DNA from: Dehalococcoidia bacterium CG2_30_46_19
Lineage (GTDB): Bacteria > Chloroflexota > Dehalococcoidia > GIF9 > AB-539-J10
DNA: 9,931 bases
NCBI GenBank assembly: GCA_001872925.1
Contig: MNYD01000141.1
Location: 1 to 9,931, forward strand
Reading direction: 5' to 3'
The position numbers and the translations under genes were made by a program. The notes beneath the pieces were generated by a model that worked only from the letters and a program-made list of their open reading frames with translations, ran no database searches and was not told the origin of the DNA. Shown one piece after another: positions 1 through 6,847 of the stretch (the first letter of the stretch is position 1; each line of letters opens with the position of its first letter).

Positions 1-2
1 AT

Positions 3-25
3 AGAGAGGGGTTTCACCCCTCTCT
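3..25. repeat. Perfect 10-bp hairpin, terminator-like
   Basis: The arms agagaggggt (3-12) and acccctctct (16-25) are exact reverse complements around a 3-base loop, ttc. No T-run follows on the + strand. On the - strand the downstream side is cut by the window edge. It may be a terminator for something to the left, or one arm of a small dispersed repeat together with the next hairpin. Confidence 0.6.
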
Positions 26-35
26 TACCTACACT

Positions 36-62
36 CCCCCTTCCCTTGCTAAGGGAAGGGGG
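36..62. repeat. Perfect 12-bp G/C-rich hairpin
   Basis: The arms cccccttccctt (36-47) and aagggaaggggg (51-62) are exact reverse complements around the loop gct. A further G-run (66-70) follows on the right. The C-run/G-run style resembles the inverted repeat at 2328-2371 and the small intergenic elements common in some bacterial genomes. There is no T-tract directly after it on either strand, so an intrinsic terminator role is uncertain. Confidence 0.6.
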
Positions 63-91
63 TCAGGGGGATAGGTTGCTAAACAATCTCT

Positions 92-147
92 AATGGGTAA
101 CGGGTAATGCATAAAGGGTAACTCATCACTCATTACTCACTTACATA
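92..147. repeat. Degenerate heptanucleotide tandem repeat tract
   Basis: Read in steps of seven from base 92, the units are aatgggt, aacgggt, aatgcat, aaagggt, aactcat, cactcat, tactcac and ttacata. The first four are variants of AANGGGT (the third diverges most), and the next three are variants of NACTCAT. There is no ORF, and the seven-base period means it is unlikely to be coding. A second heptamer tract lies at the other end of the apgM-galU pair. Confidence 0.6.
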
Positions 148-174
148 CTATTTCGCCAATAACAAGCTTGTCAA
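145..174 (-). promoter_or_regulatory. Possible leftward promoter
   Basis: On the - strand a perfect -35 hexamer TTGACA (174-169) is followed after 18 bases by TAGTAT (150-145), which matches TATAAT at four of six positions. It would fire away from apgM into the repeat region and beyond the left edge. No ORF is visible leftward within the window, so the target is unknown and chance occurrence is quite possible. Confidence 0.22.
162..171. promoter_or_regulatory. 10-bp palindrome, possible operator
   Basis: The sequence acaagcttgt is a perfect dyad. Its right half overlaps the -35-like hexamers of both the rightward (168-173) and leftward (174-169) promoter candidates. That position would suit a regulator site, but a single 10-bp palindrome is weak evidence. 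Confidence 0.25.
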
Positions 175-197
175 CAACGTACTTAAACAGCTAAAAT
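168..197 (+). promoter_or_regulatory. Likely sigma-70-type promoter of apgM-galU
   Basis: TTGTCA (168-173, 5/6 match to TTGACA) and TAAAAT (192-197, 5/6 match to TATAAT) are separated by 18 bases. A start point about seven bases past the -10 would fall near 204-205, right at the apgM ATG (206). The transcript would then be leaderless or nearly so, consistent with the poor Shine-Dalgarno sequence before apgM. Confidence 0.45.
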
Positions 198-205
198 GAG
201 ATAAG

Positions 206-1420
206 ATGATTGAACTTGAGCATATAAAAAAACTGTCACACTCATCTCCCTCCAAGATAGTGTTCTTGGTAATAGATGGCGTGGGGGGATTACCCCATCC
301 CCGAACTGGTAAGACAGAGTTAGAATCAGCAAAAAAACCTAACCTGGATGAACTGGCCCGGAAATCGCTTTGCGGACTCATTGACCCGGTAAGCCCTGGA
401 ATTACCCCTGGTAGCACGCCGGGGCATCTAGCACTCTTCGGATACGACCCTATTAAATATAATATCGGGAGAGGAATCACCGAAGCGCTCGGGGTAGATT
501 TAGCACTAAAGAAAAGCGATGTCGCCGCCCGGGGTAATTTCTGCACCGTTAATGAGCAAGGAATTGTTGCTGATAGAAGGGCAGGGCGGATTTCTACGGA
601 AGAAAATACTAAATTATGTCAATTATTAAAAGAGATTAGTATCTCTGAAATTGAAATTATAGTATCAACGGTGAAGGAACATAGATTCGTGCTCATTTTT
701 CGAGGCGATGGGTTATCTCCCCAATTAACCGATTCCGACCCTCAGCAAACAGGATTAGCCCCAAAGAAGGTAGAGGCATTGTCCACGGAGGCAGAAAAAA
801 TGGCGGAGATTGCCAATAAATTCGTACACCAAGCCGCGAGATTGCTTCGCTCTCCCAATAACATCTCCCCGGCCAACATGGTGTTATTGCGTGGATTTTC
901 TCGCTATCCCGATATACCTTCCATGTCCGAGATCTATAAGTTAAAACCCGCAGCCATCGCGATATACCCCATGTATCGAGGTTTAGCTAAACTAGTAGGA
1001 ATGGAGGTACTTCACTCAGGGAACAACATAACAGACCAGCTAGAAAGTCTGCGCCGTAATTATGAAAATTTCGACTTCTTCTTCATCCATTTTAAGAGCA
1101 CCGACTCCAGAGGAGAGGATGGAAACTTCGAGGCTAAAGTCCAGGCTATTGAGGAAGTTGATGCCGCGCTTCCCCTGTTGCTCAAATTAGAGCCCGATGT
1201 TCTCATTATCACTGGAGACCATTCCACACCAGCAGCCTTAGCCATGCATAGCTGGCATCCCGTCCCTTTCATGCTCCACTCTAAATGGTGTCGCCCTGAT
1301 AGAGTGACCGAATTCTCAGAGCAAGCCTGCCTTGCTGGTGGCCTGGGAAGGTTCCCCGCTATAGAAATCATGCCGTTGGCCATGGCCAACGCTCTAAAAT
1401 TAGACAAATTTGGTGCTTGA
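206..1420 (+). CDS. apgM: Cofactor-independent phosphoglycerate mutase, archaeal (ApgM) type
   Basis: Interconverts 3-phosphoglycerate and 2-phosphoglycerate in cytosolic glycolysis and gluconeogenesis, without 2,3-bisphosphoglycerate. The 404-residue protein is a normal length for the ApgM branch of the alkaline-phosphatase superfamily. Visible motifs are VIDGVGG with metal-ligand Asp24; GSTPGHLALFGYDP with the phospho-accepting Ser70; HFKSTD (His295, Asp300); GDHSTP (Asp338, His339); and His351 in HSWHP. At the place where iPGM enzymes usually carry a metal-ligand His four residues after the Asp, this protein has Glu304 (SRGEDG). The ATG at 206 gives about 17 residues before the first strand. 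There is no strong Shine-Dalgarno; the promoter candidate lies immediately upstream. The stop overlaps the galU start (TTGA). The family call is firm; activity is inferred. Confidence 0.95.
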   Translation: MIELEHIKKLSHSSPSKIVFLVIDGVGGLPHPRTGKTELESAKKPNLDELARKSLCGLIDPVSPGITPGSTPGHLALFGYDPIKYNIGRGITEALGVDLALKKSDVAARGNFCTVNEQGIVADRRAGRISTEENTKLCQLLKEISISEIEIIVSTVKEHRFVLIFRGDGLSPQLTDSDPQQTGLAPKKVEALSTEAEKMAEIANKFVHQAARLLRSPNNISPANMVLLRGFSRYPDIPSMSEIYKLKPAAIAIYPMYRGLAKLVGMEVLHSGNNITDQLESLRRNYENFDFFFIHFKSTDSRGEDGNFEAKVQAIEEVDAALPLLLKLEPDVLIITGDHSTPAALAMHSWHPVPFMLHSKWCRPDRVTEFSEQACLAGGLGRFPAIEIMPLAMANALKLDKFGA

Positions 1421-2286
1421 AAGTGAAAGTTAGAAAAGCAGTTATTCCCGCCGCTGGCTGGGGCACAAGATTTCTGCCCATTACCAAATCCGTTCCTAAA
1501 GAAATTCTGCCACTGGTAGATAAGCCAATTATCCAATATGCCGTGGAGGAATGTGCCGCCTGCGGAATTGAATTGATAATCATAATAACATCCCAGGGGA
1601 AAGCAGCCATCGAGGATTACTTTGATAAGAGCGTAGGGCTGGAACATATCCTGGAACAAAGGGGTAAGGAAGATTTGTTAGCCAAAATATCTCACCTCTC
1701 CAACCTACCCAGTATCTGCTTTGTCCATCAAAAGGAATTACTTGGATTGGGTCATGCTGTGCTCTCCGCTAAAGATGTGGTAGGCAAAGAGCCATTTCTC
1801 GTAATACTTCCCGATGACCTCTTTGAGCAAAAGGAGTTGGTGCTTAAGAAAATGCTGAACATCTTTGAACAATACCACGGCAGCGTTGTTGCCGTGAAGC
1901 AAGTAGAGCCGGACGAGATATCAAGATACGGCGTAGTCAAACCGAAAAGGATAGCAAAAGATGTCTATCAAATCATGGACTTTATAGAAAAACCGGAGCC
2001 GTCCCAAGCCCCCTCAAATCTTGCCATAATGGGTAGATACGTGCTTATGCCCGAGGTCTTTGAAGAACTACAATCTACCTCCTTCGGTATAGGTGGCGAG
2101 CTCCAGATAACCGATGGATTAAAACGGTTGCTCCGAAGACAAGCTGTATTTGGATATGAAATTGAAGGTGACTACTATGATGCCGGCACAATATTAGGGT
2201 GGATTAAAGCTACAATAGCGCTGGGATTAAAACATCCTGAAATAGGCCCAGAATTGAAAGATTACTTGAACCACCTTGTCCATTGA
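1417..2286 (+). CDS. galU: UTP--glucose-1-phosphate uridylyltransferase
   Basis: Makes UDP-glucose from UTP and glucose 1-phosphate in the cytosol, feeding polysaccharide, glycolipid and envelope sugar synthesis. The 289-residue nucleotidyltransferase is the usual GalU length. It shows the N-terminal nucleotide loop PAAGWGTRFLP with KEILPLVDKP (residues 11-37), GLGHAV (110-115), the metal/sugar site LPDDLF (131-136), FIEKPEP (189-195) and GGELQITDG (226-234). The start is TTG at 1417, overlapping the apgM stop by four bases; a GTG at 1423 in the same frame would lose only two residues. No clear Shine-Dalgarno is seen, so translation probably depends on coupling to apgM. Related sugar nucleotidyltransferases such as RmlA are less likely given the GalU-type motifs. 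Confidence 0.94.
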   Translation: MKVKVRKAVIPAAGWGTRFLPITKSVPKEILPLVDKPIIQYAVEECAACGIELIIIITSQGKAAIEDYFDKSVGLEHILEQRGKEDLLAKISHLSNLPSICFVHQKELLGLGHAVLSAKDVVGKEPFLVILPDDLFEQKELVLKKMLNIFEQYHGSVVAVKQVEPDEISRYGVVKPKRIAKDVYQIMDFIEKPEPSQAPSNLAIMGRYVLMPEVFEELQSTSFGIGGELQITDGLKRLLRRQAVFGYEIEGDYYDAGTILGWIKATIALGLKHPEIGPELKDYLNHLVH

Positions 2287-2311
2287 CTACTGACAACTGA
2301 CTGCTGACCGC
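2284..2311. repeat. Four-copy TGACNNC heptamer repeat
   Basis: The units tgactac, tgacaac, tgactgc and tgaccgc follow each other without gaps. The first unit contains the galU stop codon TGA. This is a short degenerate tandem repeat similar in period, though not in sequence, to the tract at 92-147. Confidence 0.65.
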
Positions 2312-2327
2312 TCTTTCACATTGTCAA

Positions 2328-2371
2328 ATCCCCCTTACTCCCCCTTTAGAAAAGGGGGATTTAGAGGGATT
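2328..2371. terminator. Nested G/C-rich inverted repeat between convergent genes; likely bidirectional terminator
   Basis: The inner stem is perfect: tcccccttt (2339-2347) and aaaggggga (2351-2359) around loop aga. It is flanked by imperfect outer arms, aatccccctta (2328-2338) and tttagagggatt (2360-2371), that can extend the stem. It sits 42 bases after the galU stop and 11 bases after the ftsK stop, where both convergent units should end. It lacks a long T-tract, so it may act as a repeat-derived hairpin rather than a classical terminator. Confidence 0.5.
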
Positions 2372-2381
2372 GTGGCAAAGT

Positions 2382-4523
2382 TTAACTTTCCCCCTTTGGC
2401 GGAGGAGTTCGCACCGAGCCTTCCTGCTGCAACGTATCCATAAGACGAGCAGCTCTGGGATAACCAATACGAAGACGGCGTTGCAAGAATGAAACAGAGA
2501 TATGTTCATACTCCTTCGCCATCTGCCTCGCTTCTTCCAAAAGGGGATCCTCATACATAGCAGCCTTTTCACCCGGAGAAGGTAGCCGTCCCATTTCACC
2601 AAAGTTGATAAGGCTTGTCCCTGACCGGCGTTGATTCCCCAAAAAATAAACCAATCTTTCAATTTCAGAATCAGAAACGAATGTTCCTTGAAGCCGTTTG
2701 GGCTTGCTAGCCTCGGTAGGCATATAAAGCATATCGCCTCTGCCAAGCAACTTCTCAGCTCCTACCATATCAATAATAGTACGTGAATCAACCTGTGAAG
2801 TAAGTGCAAAGCTAATTCGAGTGGGGAAGTTAGCTTTAATAAGTCCGGTAATTACATCAACGGAGGGACGTTGTGTGGCTACAACAAGGTGTATGCCGGT
2901 AGCTCGAGCTAGTTGAGCCAAGCGGCAAAGACCACGCTCCACCTCATCAAAAGCCGCCATCATTAGATCAGCCAGCTCATCAATGATAACTATTAAATAT
3001 GGCAGCGCCTCTTCAGGCGAACGGTCTTTATTATAACCCTCGATGTTGCGCACCCCCGCCTGAGCAAACTGACGATATCTCCTATCCATTTCTTGATTAA
3101 GCCACCTCAATCCCTTCAAGGCCATGTCGGTATCGACAATTACCGGCGCAACTAAGTTAGGTATTGCATTAAAAACCACCAACTCCACCCTCTTGGGGTC
3201 AATCATGATAAAACGGACATCATCAGGGCTATCATGTAACAGCAAGCAACAAATAACGGAATTTAAACAAACAGTCTTACCGCTACCGGTAGCACCAGCA
3301 ATGAGTAAATGGGGCATTTTAGCCAGGTCAGCCACAACTGCTTCACCGCCAGCACCTTTCCCCAGAGCAACAGCTAGCTTCGACTTAGCCTTCATCTTTT
3401 GAAAAGCTGCGGTCTCTATCACATTACGAAGAGAAACCACCCCAAACACGGTATTGGGAACCTCAATGCCCACCATTGATTTTCCAGGAACAGGAGCTTC
3501 AACCCTGATGCTGGAAGCGGCTAAAGCCAATGCCAGGTCGTTAGCTAGAGAAGTTATCCTCTCCACTCTAACTCTAGTCCGCGCTACCTCCCTGCCATCT
3601 TTATACTTCCGGTCCCAGCCTGGCTCAACACCAAACTGTGTTACTGTAGGTCCGATATTTGTTTGCACCACCTTAGCCTCCACCCCATAGCTAGTTAAAG
3701 CTTCTTCAATTAACTGAGCTCGCCTATTGACATCCTCCGGGGACAACACCACTTCCACTGGTTTATCCAGAATCTCAATCGGGGGAAGCTGCCAACCACC
3801 AGGGGTAATAATAGGTTCGTGCTCCCTTATTACCTGCTCTACCTGTCCTGTTTGTTTTACTTCAGGAATCTCAATATGCCCGGGTTCAGCAGGAGCAGTT
3901 TCAGCAGGGACACCCGGAGTTATGATAGCCCGAGGCTTACGAACTTGAGCCCGAATACTTCGAAAGGCACGCCGAAATTTTCGACCGACAATGGTTATCG
4001 CATGCCACACCCTGGCCGGGGCGATAAAAATAATTCCCAAGAGGACAAGCCCGGCTATTCTAAGACCACCGATAATACCCTGAGACCCGGCTATCCACTG
4101 TCCAATCCAGCCTCCCAATGTAGCCTGGCTGAGAATGCCAACACGGAAAAAGGAAAGCAGCCCCCAGATAGCTATGATAAAGATAATCCCAGCCACAATC
4201 CAGTTCCAGTGCCTTGCAACCTTTACAAACGAATTCCAGCGTTTTTTAAGCAACTCATAATGCTCCCCCCTGGTCACCCAGATTGTGGCGCCCACTGCGA
4301 CGGCTATCAGGGCCAGCCCAAGACCAAACAAGCCAACTATACCAGCTCCTGCCGCGACTAAAATGGGATAGAGCAGATAAAGCAACCCCACTATGACCAG
4401 AATTAATATGAACCTCCATACTAAGGGTCTGGCAAGGAAACCCAGAAATCGCCTCACTGCTGATTGGCCCCCTGTTTTCCTCCGCCTTAATTTAGGAGTT
4501 GCTTTATGTTTTACCCTGGACAT
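2382..4523 (-). CDS. ftsK: FtsK/SpoIIIE-family DNA translocase
   Basis: A membrane-anchored hexameric ATPase that pumps double-stranded DNA and clears the terminus region at the division septum. The 713 residues begin with a basic tail (1-25), followed by about four transmembrane helices (roughly 37-57, 61-83, 108-127, 150-168), a short linker (about 170-255), then the alpha and beta motor domains. Walker A is GATGSGKT (410-417, Lys416) and Walker B is LIVIIDEL (Asp515, Glu516). The C-terminal winged-helix gamma domain contains SVSFLQRRLRIGYPRAARLMDTL (about 676-698), which in relatives reads polar KOPS/SRS DNA sites. The layout and size match Bacillus SpoIIIE (787 aa) better than long E. coli FtsK. 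The ATG at 4523 is the only likely start, since the same-frame rnj stop lies 9 bases upstream. Last gene of the leftward unit. Confidence 0.96.
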   Translation of the reverse strand: MSRVKHKATPKLRRRKTGGQSAVRRFLGFLARPLVWRFILILVIVGLLYLLYPILVAAGAGIVGLFGLGLALIAVAVGATIWVTRGEHYELLKKRWNSFVKVARHWNWIVAGIIFIIAIWGLLSFFRVGILSQATLGGWIGQWIAGSQGIIGGLRIAGLVLLGIIFIAPARVWHAITIVGRKFRRAFRSIRAQVRKPRAIITPGVPAETAPAEPGHIEIPEVKQTGQVEQVIREHEPIITPGGWQLPPIEILDKPVEVVLSPEDVNRRAQLIEEALTSYGVEAKVVQTNIGPTVTQFGVEPGWDRKYKDGREVARTRVRVERITSLANDLALALAASSIRVEAPVPGKSMVGIEVPNTVFGVVSLRNVIETAAFQKMKAKSKLAVALGKGAGGEAVVADLAKMPHLLIAGATGSGKTVCLNSVICCLLLHDSPDDVRFIMIDPKRVELVVFNAIPNLVAPVIVDTDMALKGLRWLNQEMDRRYRQFAQAGVRNIEGYNKDRSPEEALPYLIVIIDELADLMMAAFDEVERGLCRLAQLARATGIHLVVATQRPSVDVITGLIKANFPTRISFALTSQVDSRTIIDMVGAEKLLGRGDMLYMPTEASKPKRLQGTFVSDSEIERLVYFLGNQRRSGTSLINFGEMGRLPSPGEKAAMYEDPLLEEARQMAKEYEHISVSFLQRRLRIGYPRAARLMDTLQQEGSVRTPPPKGES

Positions 4524-4532
4524 GGGACAAAG

Positions 4533-6191
4533 CTATGCCTCCAAAGTTACCGGAATGATTATAGGGTGGCGACGAGTTCTCTTGTAGAAGAAATCCGCCA
4601 GGAGAGTCTTGACCTTGGTATCTACGGCACGAGGGTCAGATAAACATTTTGGGGCATTTTTTAAGCCTGCTATTACTACACCCCGACTTTGTTCAATTAG
4701 TTTCTGCCCATCCTTACTATCAACAACCCCCCGACTTAGAACTTCGGGCTTTCCTACTAATTTGCCACCTTTAACATTAATGACAGTCACTACCACTACA
4801 ACTCCATCTTGAGAAAGCTGCTTTCGGTCACGAAATACAGCACTATCCAGGGCATATGTCTTTGAACCAACCACATAAATATCCTTTAACGGAGTCTTGT
4901 CCACAATCGCTCCTTTATCCCTCCCTAATTCAAGCATCTCTCCATCCTGAAGGACAAAGATATTATCCTTAGCTATACCCAAACTCTCCGCTAATTTAGC
5001 ATGCAAGCTTAAATGGCGGTATTCGCCATGAACAGGGATAAAGAACTTAGGCTTAACCAGGGTAAGTAATAACTTCAATTCTTCCTGACTACCATGCCCA
5101 TGGACATGAACTTGAGATAACTTGTCGTAAACCACATTAGCACCTTGCCGAAAAAGGCTGTCAATGGTTCTATTAATCAACGCTTCATTGCCAGGAATAG
5201 GGGTTGCTGATATCACCACTGTGTCACCAGAGACAATCTGCACCTGGTCATGGTCCCCATTAGCTATACGCACCAAAGCAGATGTAGGTTCACCTTGACT
5301 CCCAGTAGCTAGTATCACAATCTGGTTGTGCACCAAATATCTAAGCTCATCACTCTGGCAAAAAATGCCCGGAGGCGCAACAAGATAACCTGACTCTAAT
5401 GCTATTGGCACTATCGCCTTCATACTTCTCCCGGTGATAAACACACGACGATTGTGTTTAGCAGCAGCGTCGATTACCTGTTGTATGCGGGAAATAAGGG
5501 AAGCAAAGGTAGTTATAATTACTCTCCCTGAAGCTCCAGCAATGATATTGTCTAAAACACCGCTGACCACCTTTTCAGAAGGAGTATATCCCGGAAGCTC
5601 AACATAAGTAGAGTCGGAAAGAAGAAGCAAAACACCCTTCGCCCCTAATTGCGCCAGCCGACTAAGGTCAGTTGGCATACCAATGACAGGGGTATAATCA
5701 ATCTTGAAATCACCACTGTGGACTACAATGCCTAAAGGAGTACCAATGATTAACCCCATAGCATCAGGAATGCTATGACATACCGGGAAAAACTCTATGG
5801 TAAAGCTACCGAGGTTAATCTTATCCTCATAAGAAACTATGTTTACCTTGGGTTTAATCTTTACACCGCGCTGTTTGAGTTCCGCAGAGAGCAATTTTTC
5901 AGTAAGTCGAGCAGTGTAAACAGGGCAATCAAGTTGCGGCAAGACATAAGGCAAAGCGCCAATATGGTCTTCATGCCCATGAGTAATAACCATCCCCCTT
6001 ATGCTCTGCTGCCTCTTTAGAAGATAGCTGATGTCAGGGATGAGAAAGTCGGCCCCGAGCGTTTCCGCATCAGGAAACATAAGCCCGGCATCAATGACAA
6101 TAATATCATTGTCATATGCCAAAGCCATCATGTTTTTGCCGATCTCTCCCAGCCCACCTAAGGGAATTATACTCAGTCTCCCCTGTGTCAT
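4533..6191 (-). CDS. rnj: Ribonuclease J
   Basis: A metallo-beta-lactamase/beta-CASP ribonuclease with 5'-3' exonuclease and endonuclease activity in the family, working in mRNA decay and RNA maturation in bacteria lacking RNase E-based turnover. The 552 residues nearly equal B. subtilis RNase J1 (555). The N-terminus IIPLGGLGEIGKN (8-20) is a family hallmark. The zinc ligand motif is HGHEDHIG (His71, His73, Asp75, His76), with His139 and Asp161 (SGDFKID) completing the site. The beta-CASP part includes HVHGHGSQEEL and VHGEYRHL (His388). The C-terminal dimerisation-type domain ends in RRHPIIIPVTLEA. The ATG at 6191 lies 9 bases after the glycosylase stop, with no strong Shine-Dalgarno. A generic beta-lactamase-fold hydrolase is excluded by the full-length beta-CASP architecture. 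Whether it is J1-like or J2-like cannot be told. Confidence 0.95.
   Translation of the reverse strand: MTQGRLSIIPLGGLGEIGKNMMALAYDNDIIVIDAGLMFPDAETLGADFLIPDISYLLKRQQSIRGMVITHGHEDHIGALPYVLPQLDCPVYTARLTEKLLSAELKQRGVKIKPKVNIVSYEDKINLGSFTIEFFPVCHSIPDAMGLIIGTPLGIVVHSGDFKIDYTPVIGMPTDLSRLAQLGAKGVLLLLSDSTYVELPGYTPSEKVVSGVLDNIIAGASGRVIITTFASLISRIQQVIDAAAKHNRRVFITGRSMKAIVPIALESGYLVAPPGIFCQSDELRYLVHNQIVILATGSQGEPTSALVRIANGDHDQVQIVSGDTVVISATPIPGNEALINRTIDSLFRQGANVVYDKLSQVHVHGHGSQEELKLLLTLVKPKFFIPVHGEYRHLSLHAKLAESLGIAKDNIFVLQDGEMLELGRDKGAIVDKTPLKDIYVVGSKTYALDSAVFRDRKQLSQDGVVVVVTVINVKGGKLVGKPEVLSRGVVDSKDGQKLIEQSRGVVIAGLKNAPKCLSDPRAVDTKVKTLLADFFYKRTRRHPIIIPVTLEA
4538..4542 (-). promoter_or_regulatory. GGAGG Shine-Dalgarno for ftsK inside the rnj 3' end
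   Basis: On the - strand GGAGG spans the Leu-Glu-Ala codons at the end of rnj, 14 bases before the ftsK ATG. That spacing is longer than ideal, but there is no closer same-frame start, so it probably still recruits ribosomes or re-uses those terminating on rnj. Confidence 0.45.
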
Positions 6192-6200
6192 TGTTTTAGC

Positions 6201-6794
6201 CTAGAACAATTCTAACTGCCGCACACCAACTTCCTCAGGTATCCTTTCCCATTGAGTCAGTATTTGCGGAATCCGAAGCATGTCCTCCTGAATAATTTTG
6301 CGTAGACTTCCTTGATGGAGAGCAGCAGCGGGGTGATACATAGGGTAATAAATAATATCATTCTGTTTCCGCGGCTTTCCATGAATTTTACCTATGCTTT
6401 CCCCGGGAAAATACTTGGCCAAGGAATAACGCCCTAGAGTGACAATCACTCTAGGTTGGATTATTTCCACCTGATGGTCAAGCCATTTGGAGCAAGCTTG
6501 TATTTCATCGGGTAAAGGGTCACGGTTTTGCGGGGGACGGCACTTAATTACATTGGCAATGTAAACCTGCTCACGCCGCAATCCAATCGAGGCTAACAGC
6601 TGGTCTAAAAATCCCCCCGCTGCCCCGACAAAAGGGCGCCCCTGCTGGTCTTCATTCCAGCCAGGTGCCTCACCTATAAAAAGCAAATCAGCATTCTCAG
6701 GACCTTCACCGGGCACTACTTTATTGCGATGCTTAGCTAATTCACAATCCTGACAACTGGCAATCTGCCGATAAACTTCAGTTAACGCTGACAT
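6201..6794 (-). CDS. udg: Family 4 uracil-DNA glycosylase (Fe-S, UDGa type)
   Basis: Removes uracil from DNA, arising by cytosine deamination, as the first step of base excision repair. The 197 residues match the family. Four Cys are placed as 4Fe-4S ligands: Cys14 and Cys17 (CQDC), Cys85 (NVIKCRPPQNRDP) and Cys101. Motif 1 is GEAPGWNEDQQGRPFVGAAG (41-60), and the second active-site motif is MYHPAAAL with His154. Older annotation often calls this domain phage SPO1 DNA polymerase-related. The ATG at 6794 is 53 bases after the PAC2 gene and has no recognisable Shine-Dalgarno; a small ORF with a good one overlaps its start. Followed by rnj after 9 bases. Confidence 0.94.
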   Translation of the reverse strand: MSALTEVYRQIASCQDCELAKHRNKVVPGEGPENADLLFIGEAPGWNEDQQGRPFVGAAGGFLDQLLASIGLRREQVYIANVIKCRPPQNRDPLPDEIQACSKWLDHQVEIIQPRVIVTLGRYSLAKYFPGESIGKIHGKPRKQNDIIYYPMYHPAAALHQGSLRKIIQEDMLRIPQILTQWERIPEEVGVRQLELF

Positions 6795-6846
6795 CTAAAT
6801 TTGAGGATAGCATAATCATGAGCCGTTTATAAAGAGCAAAAAACAC
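6778..6846 (-). CDS. Possible 22-codon leader ORF before the uracil-DNA glycosylase
   Basis: On the - strand an AGGAGG in the last Glu codons of the PAC2 gene stands six bases before GTG at 6846. That GTG opens a frame of 22 codons (MFFALYKRLMIMLSSNLDVS, then Val-Asn) ending in TGA at 6780-6778, 14 bases beyond the glycosylase ATG in another frame. It could be a coupling peptide that brings ribosomes to the Shine-Dalgarno-poor glycosylase start. The Glu-rich tail of PAC2 makes AGGAGG likely by codon choice alone, so chance is a real alternative. Confidence 0.22.
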   Translation of the reverse strand: MFFALYKRLMIMLSSNLDVSVN

Positions 6847-6847
6847 C

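Noticed and set aside
1..205. CRISPR-like array or riboswitch in the left intergenic region
   Set aside because: The repeats are seven-base degenerate units without spacers, and no known riboswitch core or aptamer pattern is visible. Hairpins plus tandem repeat explain the structure.
148..546. 132-codon - strand frame covering the apgM start and promoter region
   Set aside because: It is antisense to the conserved ApgM N-terminus and has no family resemblance. The possible leftward promoter (-10 at 150-145) lies at its 3' end and cannot express it.
1060..1659. 199-codon open frame on the - strand across the apgM/galU junction
   Set aside because: It is antisense to two genes with clear catalytic motifs, has an odd composition and no recognisable domain.
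2287..2381. Insertion sequence remnant between galU and ftsK
   Set aside because: There is no transposase fragment and no clear target-site duplication. Only a short nested inverted repeat is present, which fits a terminator or small intergenic repeat.
3819..4361. 180-codon open frame on the + strand opposite ftsK
   Set aside because: It lies fully inside the ftsK membrane and linker coding region, is rich in Pro, Asn and Ser in a way typical of antisense reading, and shows no family motif.
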